Origin: Candidatus Gastranaerophilales bacterium
Lineage (GTDB): Bacteria; Cyanobacteriota; Vampirovibrionia; Gastranaerophilales; Gastranaerophilaceae
Direction: 5' to 3'
DNA: 34,665 nucleotides
NCBI GenBank assembly: GCA_944325815.1
Contig: CALVBV010000012.1
Span: 1 to 34,665, forward strand
The position numbers and the translations under genes were made by a program. Shown here in pieces: positions 21,920-30,604 of this stretch; the stretch's first letter is position 1, and every line of letters begins with the position of its first letter. The notes below the pieces were generated by a model. That model had not been told where the DNA came from and ran no database searches. It was given only the letters and a program-made list of their open reading frames with translations.

Positions 21920-23290
21920 ATGGTCAGTGTGAATTTTCAAAATGTAAATAATATTTATAAAACTGCAGGTATTAAACAATATAATCCCGAAGATAAAACA
22001 ACCGCAGTTGGTCAAAAAACTGCCGGCACTGCTTTCAGGGCAGATGCGTACACCTCTGCAGTCACTGTAAGAACGGCTCTTACTACCAAAGACGAAAAGA
22101 AAAAGTTTGAAGAAATTTCTAATGAGCTGGATTTGAAATACAGAAAAAAATTAGAATTTGCTTTAAAAACGGGACAGCTTTTAAAAAATAATTCAAATGA
22201 CAAAAGTACAGTGCTTGATAATTTGCATAAAATCATTACTGAAGAAAGAGACCCCGGGCTGGATAAAGTCAATATTTTAAAAGAATGTCTTGATATTCTT
22301 GCAAATCCGTACGTTATTACCCAGACCTGTGAAGATATTCCGCCTCAGTATAAAAAACAAATTGTCGGATTAATGACAAATCTTTCCGAAAATCCAAACG
22401 AAATCGCGCAAGCTAAGTGGGAGTTAGATAATATGCACACCGGAACTTGTCCGGCGGCAAGTATCGAATTTGATTTAGCAACCAAACATACAGCGGAATT
22501 TTTCAGGATGGTTGAAGGCTTAACTTCTCCTAAAAATGAGGTTGTGAAAACAATTAAAATGGACAGCCTGTCTGAAAAATCTTCTGACGCTATCTGGCTG
22601 CTTACAAAATTTAAAACGCCTCATGTAATAAATAATTTTGACACGGCAACTGTTCTTCTAAAACCGGATGAAAACGCAATAATAAGGGCTCGGATTCAGA
22701 ATCATCATAAAGACCCGGGCGAACGCTCAATGATTGATATTTTAATCCAATCAACACTTATGCAGCTGGGCTCACAGCAGACATATAATTCTCTTACGGA
22801 CAAACGTGCACCTAATGCCTGGACACAAGAGGACGGCGGGTTGATTGATTTTGAGAAAACTTATGTTGAATCTGTGGCAGAAGACAAAAACACAACTTCA
22901 GTAACCTATCAGATTGTTGATGAAGAAGGAAGGCTGAAAGGTTATGAAAAAGATTTTTCGACAATAAAGAAACAGCTTCTGGATACACTTAATATGGGGC
23001 ATAATATTATTATCGGCTATACCTGGCCCGACCCGGATAACGGAAACAGGCTTGCCGGGCACGAAATAACCATTGTGGGTTATAAAACAAACCCTCAAGG
23101 AGAAGTGATATTTGTATGCCAGGACTCTGACGACGATGTGGCAGGCCCAATTGAGATGAGCGAGAAATTTTTACTCCCCAAAATTCATCATGCCGGACTC
23201 CCTGATGAAATTGCTTCCAGAGATTTTGAGTATGAGGACAGCTGGAAAATAGGACTTGACGAGTTTCAAGAAATGAGACGGGCAGGCTAG
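21920..23290 (+). CDS. Putative papain-fold cysteine peptidase-like protein
   Basis: A 456-residue protein with no domain I can name with certainty. After a polar N-terminus with an F-R-A-D-A-Y motif (39-44) and a helical region, it shows features arranged like a cysteine protease: C177 in HTGTCPAASIEF, H381 in LAGHEITIVGY and an acidic D402/D404 in FVCQDSDDD, in the order C-H-D/N of papain/C39-type folds. Q286-Q287 sit in LMQLGSQQTYNSL. No signal peptide is seen. The ATG has no ribosome binding site. It is divergent from the Cys-rich repeat gene and shares its stop codon bases (CTAG) with the convergent amidohydrolase gene. The catalytic assignment is inference from motif order; a transglutaminase-like fold is equally possible. 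Confidence 0.5.
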   Translation: MVSVNFQNVNNIYKTAGIKQYNPEDKTTAVGQKTAGTAFRADAYTSAVTVRTALTTKDEKKKFEEISNELDLKYRKKLEFALKTGQLLKNNSNDKSTVLDNLHKIITEERDPGLDKVNILKECLDILANPYVITQTCEDIPPQYKKQIVGLMTNLSENPNEIAQAKWELDNMHTGTCPAASIEFDLATKHTAEFFRMVEGLTSPKNEVVKTIKMDSLSEKSSDAIWLLTKFKTPHVINNFDTATVLLKPDENAIIRARIQNHHKDPGERSMIDILIQSTLMQLGSQQTYNSLTDKRAPNAWTQEDGGLIDFEKTYVESVAEDKNTTSVTYQIVDEEGRLKGYEKDFSTIKKQLLDTLNMGHNIIIGYTWPDPDNGNRLAGHEITIVGYKTNPQGEVIFVCQDSDDDVAGPIEMSEKFLLPKIHHAGLPDEIASRDFEYEDSWKIGLDEFQEMRRAG

Positions 23291-24096
23291 AGTTTGAATA
23301 AATTTTTTGCATTATGATACATTATGTTTTCCAACAGCTTTTTGTCTTTGTAATGTTTGAGAAAATTATCCGTAAAATCGGATAAATTTTTTCCGTAAAA
23401 ATTTTTCTGTTCGGAAAAAGCACCGACCGGTGCATCTGAGGCCCACATGATACGATGTGTATAATCTCCTTTGGAGGTGTGCTTTAAACGGTCAATCAGC
23501 ATAACTGTATCTTCAAAATCCACCCAAGAAATATCTGTGTATAGCAGAGCGGTTTCTTTTTCAATGGATTCAACAATAATGTCTATCGCAGCTTTTCTTG
23601 AATAACTTATTCCGGTTGACAGGTGCCCCAGAATTATTTTTACTTTAGGAAATTGTTTTGCTTTTTTGTAAATCAGCCTGGGAGATGAGTATTTGGAGTT
23701 AATATGGCCGGCATGGAAAAGACAGGGCATGTCAAATTCTTCGGCAGTTTTCATATAATCATCGTATTTTTCTGAATCTGCGGGGAGTTTGGTAAACTCA
23801 GGATGGAGTTTTAAACCGACAAAATCAGAATATTCTTTTAGCAGTGTTCTTACTGCGTCTGCGTTTTTAGTCCTGTCAGGCTCGCACGCAATAAGAGGTT
23901 TGAGTTTCGGATATTTTTTAGAAGCTGCCAGCATCTCTAAGTTGCATTCAAACTCATCTTTTCCGACCCAGCCGTCAATTCCTTCCAGATTAGAACAGAC
24001 CGCATAATCAATCCCTTCAAGCATTGATAAAAGTATTTCGGGAGTAAACTGCCCCCAGAAGGCTCTGCCTATATGGGTATGTGCATCAATTATCAT
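23287..24096 (-). CDS. Amidohydrolase family metal-dependent hydrolase
   Basis: A 269-residue TIM-barrel hydrolase of the amidohydrolase-2 type. The first-strand metal motif is DAHTHIG (H6, H8). Then come GLKLHPEF (K96, H98), LFHAGH (H128), IILGHLS (H158) and WASDAPVG (D221), matching the metal ligands and catalytic aspartate of the superfamily. The substrate is not predictable; the family includes decarboxylases, lactonases and other hydrolases. Its ATG overlaps the end of radA by 11 bases, so it is the last gene of LysM-radA-amidohydrolase. Its TAG stop interlocks with the stop of the convergent protease-like gene. Confidence 0.8.
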   Translation of the reverse strand: MIIDAHTHIGRAFWGQFTPEILLSMLEGIDYAVCSNLEGIDGWVGKDEFECNLEMLAASKKYPKLKPLIACEPDRTKNADAVRTLLKEYSDFVGLKLHPEFTKLPADSEKYDDYMKTAEEFDMPCLFHAGHINSKYSSPRLIYKKAKQFPKVKIILGHLSTGISYSRKAAIDIIVESIEKETALLYTDISWVDFEDTVMLIDRLKHTSKGDYTHRIMWASDAPVGAFSEQKNFYGKNLSDFTDNFLKHYKDKKLLENIMYHNAKNLFKL

Positions 24097-25456
24097 TCCC
24101 CACTCCGCGTGTTATTGCTTCTAATATTCTTCTAACTTTTAAAATTTTAATCCCTTTAAACTCTTCTTGCAGCTCATTTGATGCCGGAATTATTATGCGT
24201 TTGAACCCTAATTTTTGAGCCTCGTTAATCCGTTTTTCTATATGATTAACCGCTCTGATTTCTCCTGAAAGTCCGATTTCTCCAATTATAGCAGTGTGAG
24301 AATCAAACACAACATCTCTGACGCAGGTGACAATCGCTAAAGCAATTCCTAAATCTGCAGCCGGCTCATTGACATCAATTCCGCCTATAACGTTAACATA
24401 AACATCCTGTTTAGACAGATTCAGTCCAATTCGTTTTTCCAAAACCGCAAGTATTTGCAGAAGCCTTCCTGTATCAACTCCGTTTGCAATTCTCCTTGGC
24501 GCAGGATAAGGAGTCGTGCCCACTAAGGCCTGAATTTCTACAAGTAAAGGTCTTGTTCCTTCGCTTGTTACAATAATCGTGCTTCCCGGGGTTTGGGTTT
24601 GACTATATTCTTTCATAAAAAGTTCGCTTGGATTAATTACCTCCGTTAAACCATTTGCCCCCATTTCAAAAATTCCGACTTCTGAAGTGTTCCCAAAACG
24701 ATTTTTTATTGAACGCAAAATCCTGTATGATTTATACTTATCCCCCTCAAACTGAATAACAGTGTCTACCATGTGTTCAAGAACTTTTGGGCCTGCAATA
24801 TTCCCCTCTTTTGTAACATGCCCTATTACAATAATTGAAATATTCTTCGTTTTAGCAATCTGCATCAAGGAGTTGCAGCATTCTCTTATCTGAGAAACGC
24901 TTCCTGCGGAACTCTGAATTTGTGAAGTATAAATTGCCTGAATACTGTCAATAATAACCAAATCCGGCAGCATATCTTCAATATGTTTTTTAATGAGTTC
25001 AAAATTTGTCTGAGGGTAAATATAAAGGCTGTCTGTTTTTACCCCGAGCCTTTCTGCACGGAGTTTAACCTGACCGGCCGATTCTTCTGCAGTAACATAT
25101 AGAACCTTTTTGTTATTTTTACAAAGCTCGCCGGAAGTTTGTAAAAGTATTGTAGATTTACCTATCCCGGGATCACCGGCAATAAGAACCAATGAACCCT
25201 GAACAATTCCTCCCCCGAGAACCCGGTCAAACTCGGAAATATTTGTCTGCATTCTAATTTCAGAACCGGTTTTAATTTCATTTAACTTGACCGGCGGAAA
25301 ATCATCAATTAAATCAACTGTCTGCTTTTGTGGTGAAGGCAGATTTATTTCCTCCACAAAAGTTCCCCACTCACCGCATTCAGGACATTTCCCCAGGTAT
25401 CCGGCGGATTCATAACCGCAGTTTTGGCAGACATATTTTGACTTAACTTTTGCCAT
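24086..25456 (-). CDS. radA: DNA repair protein RadA/Sms
   Basis: A 456-residue RadA, a RecA-like helicase that promotes branch migration in recombination. The N-terminal zinc finger has C10, C13, C24 and C27 (CQNCGYESAGYLGKCPEC). Walker A GDPGIGKST is at 94-102. The RadA-specific KNRFG is at 251-255 in SIKNRFGNTSEVG. A C-terminal Lon-protease-like domain (about 290-450) contains GGIDVNEPAADLGIALAI and IGEIGLSGEIRAV. Domain order and length are canonical. The start is three bases after the LysM gene and the end overlaps the amidohydrolase start. Confidence 0.97.
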   Translation of the reverse strand: MAKVKSKYVCQNCGYESAGYLGKCPECGEWGTFVEEINLPSPQKQTVDLIDDFPPVKLNEIKTGSEIRMQTNISEFDRVLGGGIVQGSLVLIAGDPGIGKSTILLQTSGELCKNNKKVLYVTAEESAGQVKLRAERLGVKTDSLYIYPQTNFELIKKHIEDMLPDLVIIDSIQAIYTSQIQSSAGSVSQIRECCNSLMQIAKTKNISIIVIGHVTKEGNIAGPKVLEHMVDTVIQFEGDKYKSYRILRSIKNRFGNTSEVGIFEMGANGLTEVINPSELFMKEYSQTQTPGSTIIVTSEGTRPLLVEIQALVGTTPYPAPRRIANGVDTGRLLQILAVLEKRIGLNLSKQDVYVNVIGGIDVNEPAADLGIALAIVTCVRDVVFDSHTAIIGEIGLSGEIRAVNHIEKRINEAQKLGFKRIIIPASNELQEEFKGIKILKVRRILEAITRGVGNDN

Positions 25457-25459
25457 ATT

Positions 25460-26014
25460 TTATTGATTCATTGGTATTATCAGTTTTTGACCGATTGATA
25501 AAGCATTTGGATTTGCCATCTGATTAGCTTCCTGAATGGCATTTACTTTATTCATATCAAAGGTGCCGTAATATCTGATTACGATACTTTCTAATGTATC
25601 GCCTTCTTTTACAACATACTCTTCGTTGGTAATAACCGGAGTTGATTTTGTTTTAGTTGTATCTGCAGGGATGAATGTAAATCTTCCGGACGACTCTGCG
25701 GCATTACCTTTGGCCGGAACAGCGGAATCATCTTTCGGAGTTGATATATTTATTAATAAACTTACAAATGTTGTAATCAAAAGAGTTATAATAACACCTG
25801 CTATCAAACCGGTAACAAAGTATACCTGCGGTGCTTTTTCACTTTTTTGCTGTTTTACACCAAACTGCTGCCAGAGTGCATCGAGTTCTTTATTTTTGCT
25901 TTGTTTTCTGTAAAAATCTTCATCCTGATGTTCTCTGTTATATCTGTTCAGAGCTTCCATCATAGCAACTTTTTCTCTGGTAATGTTTGATCTTCTTAGT
26001 GTTGTATTATTCAT
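25460..26014 (-). CDS. Single-pass membrane protein with C-terminal LysM domain
   Basis: A 184-residue protein. The N-terminal 60 residues are charged, cytoplasmic-looking helices (NRYNREHQDEDFYRKQ). One transmembrane segment lies at about 64-88. A Ser/Thr/Lys linker follows and a LysM domain at about 132-181, from YVVKEGDTLESIVIRYYG to SIGQKLIIP. LysM binds peptidoglycan glycan chains, so this is probably a type II membrane protein tethering something cytoplasmic to the wall. The start follows GAGGAG. It is first in an operon with radA and an amidohydrolase; a functional link with RadA is not evident. Confidence 0.85.
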   Translation of the reverse strand: MNNTTLRRSNITREKVAMMEALNRYNREHQDEDFYRKQSKNKELDALWQQFGVKQQKSEKAPQVYFVTGLIAGVIITLLITTFVSLLINISTPKDDSAVPAKGNAAESSGRFTFIPADTTKTKSTPVITNEEYVVKEGDTLESIVIRYYGTFDMNKVNAIQEANQMANPNALSIGQKLIIPMNQ

Positions 26015-26097
26015 AACTCCTCGCCAACTAGTAATCCTATTGAAAACTTATCATAAAATTTTAAATTGCGCAAATTTGTAATGGAGTTTATGAACTT

Positions 26098-26135
26098 TTG
26101 TAAAGCAATAAGGGAATTCCCTTATTGCTTTACAA
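26098..26135. repeat. Perfect 38-bp palindrome
   Basis: Nineteen bases from TTGTAAAGC to AAGGGAA are followed immediately by their exact reverse complement, centred on GAATTC, with no loop. It lies 16 bases beyond the stop of the EF-hand gene and 83 bases upstream of the LysM gene start. No T-run follows on either strand, so it is either an unusual terminator stem or an operator/binding site. Confidence 0.85.
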
Positions 26136-26151
26136 GCTTTATTAAATGGTT

Positions 26152-26826
26152 TTATTTAATATCTTCAATGTTAGAACGCGCTGTAGTACACCATGCCTCA
26201 AGAAGATCTCTCTGTTCCTTAACTGTAATATCTATACCTCCGTCAGAATATTCTAACATTGATATATTCATCATCAATTTTATTATATTGTCTTTTGCTA
26301 AATCGTAGTCCGGTGAATCATAACCGCAGCTTCCTTTTCCTATATCACTGTATTTAGATAGTTCTTTTATTACATCCTGAAATTCCTGAGTCGTAATATT
26401 AGGGTCATCTTTAGTTGAATATTTTATAAAAGCGTTAAATAAAGTTTGGTATTGATAAGACCCACTATGCCCTTCGGCAAGAATTACTTTTCTAGTATTT
26501 CCGTCATTTGTTTTAAATTCGTAATAAGGCTGTTCAATAGTAGATGTTCCAAACAATTTCCAGGTCTTTATAGAACGTGTTTTTTTAGCAACGGAAGGTT
26601 CTCCGGGCTGTGATGTTTTAACAGGTGTTTTATCTTTTGAAAAAAACAGTCCCAAAGCTTCCCTGTATTCAGTTTCACTGCATTGTTCATTTTTGACAAG
26701 CCCCATTGCTCTGTCAGTAAAATCGAACAATTCGGAATTATCAATATATCCGTTTTTATTTTCATCTGCTTTAATAGCTGCTTTTTTCAATGCAACATTT
26801 GTAAGTTTACTAATTTCTAATCCCAT
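26152..26826 (-). CDS. EF-hand-containing protein of unknown function
   Basis: A 224-residue protein with one canonical calcium-binding EF-hand loop at residues 20-31 (DENKNGYIDNSE; ligand positions D20, N22, N24, Y26, D28, E31), flanked by helices. A basic linker at 66-90 leads to a second part with W-K-L-F-G-T-S and EFKTNDGNTRKVILAEGHSG, which I cannot assign. No signal peptide or membrane helix is present. A second, degenerate acidic loop may be YSDGGIDITVKEQ near 193-205. The start has AAGGAG seven bases upstream. It is a single-gene unit, with the 38-bp palindrome just beyond its stop. A calcium-responsive role is inferred from the loop only. Confidence 0.65.
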   Translation of the reverse strand: MGLEISKLTNVALKKAAIKADENKNGYIDNSELFDFTDRAMGLVKNEQCSETEYREALGLFFSKDKTPVKTSQPGEPSVAKKTRSIKTWKLFGTSTIEQPYYEFKTNDGNTRKVILAEGHSGSYQYQTLFNAFIKYSTKDDPNITTQEFQDVIKELSKYSDIGKGSCGYDSPDYDLAKDNIIKLMMNISMLEYSDGGIDITVKEQRDLLEAWCTTARSNIEDIK

Positions 26827-26936
26827 AAAAATCTCCTTGTGTTTATTACTAAATCCTCTGTATATTTATAAAAGATTTTATGAATGGGAAATTGCTTTTT
26901 TTTTCTAGATAACTTTACAAAAATTAACATAAATTG

Positions 26937-27791
26937 TTACGAATTTATACTGAAGTACACTTCCTTGAGCCGTTTTTTGCTTATATGGGTATAGAGCTGG
27001 GTTGTAGCTACATCGCTGTGTCCGAGAAGCTCTTGAACGATTCTCAAATCGGCACCGTTTTCTAAAAGGTGGGTCGCAAAACTGTGCCTGAGAGTGTGGG
27101 GAGATATATTTTTATGAATTAATTTTCCCTGAGCATGTATAAAATTATAAACATCCTGCCTGCTTATAAAGTGCCCGTTATCTTTTATCAAAAGTTTTTT
27201 TGAATCTATATTATATTTTTTTATTAGCAAATCGCGGGTTAAAAGATACTCTTTGATTACAGATTTGGCAGTATCGCCCATCGGAATAATCCGTTCTTTA
27301 GAGCCTTTGCCAAAACAGCGGACATATTTGGAAGATAAATCTATATCATTGAGTTTCAGATTTACCAGCTCAGAAACCCTCAGTCCGCAGCTGTACAACA
27401 GCTCAGTTATTACATGCTCAAGCGGAGTAAGATTATTATGAAGAATTTCTTCAACTTCTTTGACAGAAATAACTTTGGGGAGTCTTTGCGGAACTTTGGG
27501 CTGCTCTAAGGTTGCTGCAGGATTTGTACTTATAATTCCTGATGAAAATGCCCATTTAAAAAAACCTCTTAACGAAGCAACTTTCCTTATTATGCTTGTA
27601 GGTGCGAGTTTATTTTCCCGCAGATTTCTGACATAAGAATTTATTGTCATTCTGTCTACAGTGCTTAAATCTTCTATGGACTCTTTAGATTCAAAATCGG
27701 ACAAATCACGCCTGTACGCTTCTATCGTATTTTGTGCCAAGCCTTTTTCCAATTCTAAATATTCTAAGTATTCTCCAATAATCTGATGCAT
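26937..27791 (-). CDS. xerD: Tyrosine recombinase XerC/XerD
   Basis: A 284-residue site-specific recombinase. Its likely role is resolving chromosome dimers at dif with its partner and FtsK. An N-terminal SAM-like DNA-binding domain lies at about 1-85. The catalytic set is complete: R138 in YSCGLRVSEL, K162 in CFGKGSKERIIP, H232 and R235 in SPHTLRHSFATHL, H258 in LLGHSD, and nucleophile Y267 in TTQLYTHI. The length and lack of neighbouring element genes favour a housekeeping Xer rather than an integrase. Choosing XerD over XerC is a weak preference. It starts one base after the dacB stop, at the end of a four-gene operon. Confidence 0.88.
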   Translation of the reverse strand: MHQIIGEYLEYLELEKGLAQNTIEAYRRDLSDFESKESIEDLSTVDRMTINSYVRNLRENKLAPTSIIRKVASLRGFFKWAFSSGIISTNPAATLEQPKVPQRLPKVISVKEVEEILHNNLTPLEHVITELLYSCGLRVSELVNLKLNDIDLSSKYVRCFGKGSKERIIPMGDTAKSVIKEYLLTRDLLIKKYNIDSKKLLIKDNGHFISRQDVYNFIHAQGKLIHKNISPHTLRHSFATHLLENGADLRIVQELLGHSDVATTQLYTHISKKRLKEVYFSINS

Positions 27792-27792
27792 T

Positions 27793-29124
27793 TTAAAGCC
27801 TCAAGTAAGCTTCCCTGATTAAGTAATCTTCCAGCGTTTTCATATCGGAAACCGTTGATGTCGGGTCATTTATCATTATACAAAATGCGTATTTATTTCC
27901 GTTCTTTGTTGTCAGGAACCCTGCAAGCGAGCTGGAATCACCAAGCGTACCTGTCTTGGCCTTTAAATTGTCTTTTATCGGAAGCATTCTGTGGGTAAGA
28001 GTGCCTTCGCCAGGAGTTGGCAGGCTTTCCATAACTTTATTGTCTTTATTTTTTATTAAGTATTCCGATATAAAATCAGCGCTTATTAAATTGTTTTTGG
28101 AGACTCCGCTTGCATCCGTTATTCTTATTTTTGAACAGTCCAGTCCGATTTTTTTGCAGTATTCCTCAAAAAGTTTTATACCGGTGATATCTGTTCCGGT
28201 GTCATTATAGGCTTTTGCGCCAGCGAGCTTTGCGACAGTTTCTGACTTGAGATTATCGCTGTTTTTCAGAATATCATCTATTGCAGGAGATATCGGATGT
28301 GTAATGCTTTCAATTTTTTTATCGGATTCTGTAATTTTATCTGTAACAAAATTTTGTTTTAAATAAATTTTTTTGTCTGCAAGTGTATTAGCAAGCCGCA
28401 CATTAAAATACCGTTTTAAATTGTTTACGGGGATAGTCAGAATAACAGGCTTATTAACCGTTCCTTTAAGCACAAGAGTATTAGCCGAGACCGAATTGTC
28501 CCTGGAAATAGTCACATCATTCTTATCACCTGTAACTACGTGGTTAAAAAAGACAAGAGGATATTTGCTCGGATTAATTATTGCGGGTGTTTGACCTTTT
28601 TCTGCAGGCATTATTGTAATTTTTAATAAGTTTCCGTCAAGATTATAAGAATTAAACCTTGGCATAAGGACATTCATGTCATCATCCCACTGCCAGCCTT
28701 CTCCCCAGTCTTTCTTTTCCAGAATGCTGTCATCTACGTATATTCGACGTATAGTTTCCGCATTCATTTTGTTTACCAGTTTTTTTAAATCAGAACTTTT
28801 CAGATAAGGATCAGCACCGAGCCGTATTACGTAGGAATCCTCTCCCCGTGAATAAACAGAGGTTGTAAATTCATAATTATCACCCAGAATTTCTATTGCA
28901 GGAATAAGCGTTAAAACTTTCTGTACGGAAGCCGGATGCATTAAATTTTTTTCATTAAGTTCATATACAGGCTTCCCTGTTTTTAAATCCTTTATAGATA
29001 TTGCAATGGAGTGTTTGTCAATTCCGGAGTCATTAATCACGGATGAAAAATCATTTTTCGGTGTTTTGGCATCTGCTATTGTACAAATGACAAACATAAA
29101 TATTAGTATTAGAATTTTTTTCAT
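27793..29124 (-). CDS. dacB: D-alanyl-D-alanine carboxypeptidase/endopeptidase (PBP4, DacB)
   Basis: A 443-residue periplasmic penicillin-binding protein of the S13 family, which trims pentapeptides and cleaves cross-links. A signal peptide is evident (MKKILILIFMFVICTIADA). The active-site motifs are S66-V-Q-K69 in HPASVQKVL, S342-K-N344 in DASGVSKNNLIS, and K390-T-G392 in LKAKTGTLGDSSSLAGF. The long insert between the first two motifs (about 100-310) is typical of PBP4. The start overlaps the nitrilase stop in ATGA. It is cotranscribed with the acyltransferase and nitrilase genes before it and xerD after it. Confidence 0.93.
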   Translation of the reverse strand: MKKILILIFMFVICTIADAKTPKNDFSSVINDSGIDKHSIAISIKDLKTGKPVYELNEKNLMHPASVQKVLTLIPAIEILGDNYEFTTSVYSRGEDSYVIRLGADPYLKSSDLKKLVNKMNAETIRRIYVDDSILEKKDWGEGWQWDDDMNVLMPRFNSYNLDGNLLKITIMPAEKGQTPAIINPSKYPLVFFNHVVTGDKNDVTISRDNSVSANTLVLKGTVNKPVILTIPVNNLKRYFNVRLANTLADKKIYLKQNFVTDKITESDKKIESITHPISPAIDDILKNSDNLKSETVAKLAGAKAYNDTGTDITGIKLFEEYCKKIGLDCSKIRITDASGVSKNNLISADFISEYLIKNKDNKVMESLPTPGEGTLTHRMLPIKDNLKAKTGTLGDSSSLAGFLTTKNGNKYAFCIMINDPTSTVSDMKTLEDYLIREAYLRL

Positions 29125-29945
29125 TTTACTATGACCTCATAAGAGTTTTTAATATCATCAAGAACAGTGCATTTACTTCTAAATTCATACATTTTTTCTA
29201 AATCAGCCTCTGCATAAATGGCACCTTCGATTTCTTCGATTTCATCCATAATTTTACCTTCATAATCAATAATCATGGAATGCCCGAGATTTTCTTCTCC
29301 GTTTGAGAGAAGCCCGGTTTGAGTAAGAGCAACAAAATATGATTGATTTTCTACCGCTCTTGCAGTAGTTAAGCTATCCCAATGTATTTTACGACTTTTA
29401 GGCCAGGCAGCCATATTCACAAGAATATCCGCGCCTGATTTTCTGTACGCTCTGTATATTTCAGGAAACCTTATATCATAGCAGATACTAATCCCTAATT
29501 TTACCTCTTCAATATTAAAAATGACGGGATTTTCACCTCTTGTAATATAATTCCCCTCAGTGTCGCCGTAGTATGTAAATAAATGATTTTTATTATACGT
29601 ACCAACCAGTTCGCCTTTTCTGTTTACCACTGGACAAGTATTAAATAGTTTATCCCCTTTTGATTCAATAATGCTTCCGCCGACAATGTTTACATTGTAT
29701 TCCTGTGCAATTTCTTTAAGCATAGAAATTGATTTTGCATTATTAATATCTTCTGCGCACTTGGGAAAAACAGCGCAATCCCACCCCGCGGTCCAAACTT
29801 CCGGCAGAAATACAAAATCTACGCATCCGTATTTATTAAGATTTGCCCGAAGAAGATTTCTCACTGTATCAATATTCAAGTCCAAATTGCCTATTATTGA
29901 TTCCATTTGGACTGCAAGAAGCTTTACTTTCTTTTTTTCTTCCAT
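29121..29945 (-). CDS. Carbon-nitrogen hydrolase (nitrilase superfamily)
   Basis: A 274-residue C-N hydrolase with the full catalytic triad: E49 in FLPEVW, K119 in YNKNHLF and C155 in ISICYDIRFPEIYRAY. Such enzymes hydrolyse amides or nitriles. The motif context (CYDIRFPE, followed by AAWPKSR) is closest to the Nit2/omega-amidase-like group that deaminates alpha-keto acid amides, but the substrate is not fixed by sequence. It is cytoplasmic, with no signal. It overlaps the upstream acyltransferase gene by 22 bases and the downstream dacB by four, so all three are translated in close coupling. Confidence 0.88.
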   Translation of the reverse strand: MEEKKKVKLLAVQMESIIGNLDLNIDTVRNLLRANLNKYGCVDFVFLPEVWTAGWDCAVFPKCAEDINNAKSISMLKEIAQEYNVNIVGGSIIESKGDKLFNTCPVVNRKGELVGTYNKNHLFTYYGDTEGNYITRGENPVIFNIEEVKLGISICYDIRFPEIYRAYRKSGADILVNMAAWPKSRKIHWDSLTTARAVENQSYFVALTQTGLLSNGEENLGHSMIIDYEGKIMDEIEEIEGAIYAEADLEKMYEFRSKCTVLDDIKNSYEVIVK

Positions 29946-30598
29946 AATCCGAATTGATATACCTCATCAAACGCCTGCGGCGCTTTTTTCTCTAAATCTT
30001 CCAGACTTTCCTGCACCTGCTTGCGGATATCTTCATCATCAGCATCCTGAGGTGCATATATAGGTTCTCCATATATATTTATCAAATTAGTTTTAAAAAT
30101 CGGCGCTCTTAAACTGTCCCAGGAGGGAAATTTCGCCCAGGTGAAATTTTTTGAATACCAATAAACAGGAACAATTGGAACCCCGGCAAGCTTCGCTATT
30201 TTAACAACGCCGTCTTTTACGACTCTTGCTGGTCCTTTAGGCCCGTCAACCATCATAGCGCAATTTTCTCCGGATTTAAGAATTGAGATCATCTGCATGG
30301 AAGCTTCTACAGCCCCTTTTTTACCTTTTGAACCGCGAACAGTCTTGAAACCCCATCTTTCTACGACATCCGCTATAATTTCTCCGTCTCTTGAACGGCT
30401 GACCAGCACATGAAGCTTAGCGCGATGCCGGATTCCGTGCACACAGAATTGATGAGCATGCCACATCGCATAGATACAAGGCATTTTATCCGGATTGTTT
30501 ACTTCTATTATTTGTGTAAAAAGCTCTTGAAACTTTAAAATCCTAAAGACTAAATGTGAAACCTTATTGATATTTTTTCCTTTTAGTATTCTAACCAT
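29924..30598 (-). CDS. DUF374-type lysophospholipid acyltransferase
   Basis: A 224-residue protein of the LPLAT-like DUF374 family. The characteristic elements are YAMWHAHQF (44-51, catalytic His region), LVSRSRDGEIIADVVERWGF (66-84), TVRGSKGKKGA (87-96) and the family signature MMVDGPKGPARVVKDGVV (115-132). It probably acylates a lipid or lipid A precursor at the inner membrane. It has no ribosome binding site, but TATAAT ends exactly six bases before the ATG, predicting a leaderless mRNA for the whole four-gene operon. It overlaps the nitrilase gene by 22 bases. Confidence 0.85.
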   Translation of the reverse strand: MVRILKGKNINKVSHLVFRILKFQELFTQIIEVNNPDKMPCIYAMWHAHQFCVHGIRHRAKLHVLVSRSRDGEIIADVVERWGFKTVRGSKGKKGAVEASMQMISILKSGENCAMMVDGPKGPARVVKDGVVKIAKLAGVPIVPVYWYSKNFTWAKFPSWDSLRAPIFKTNLINIYGEPIYAPQDADDEDIRKQVQESLEDLEKKAPQAFDEVYQFGLWKKKRK

Positions 30599-30604
30599 GC
30601 CTTA

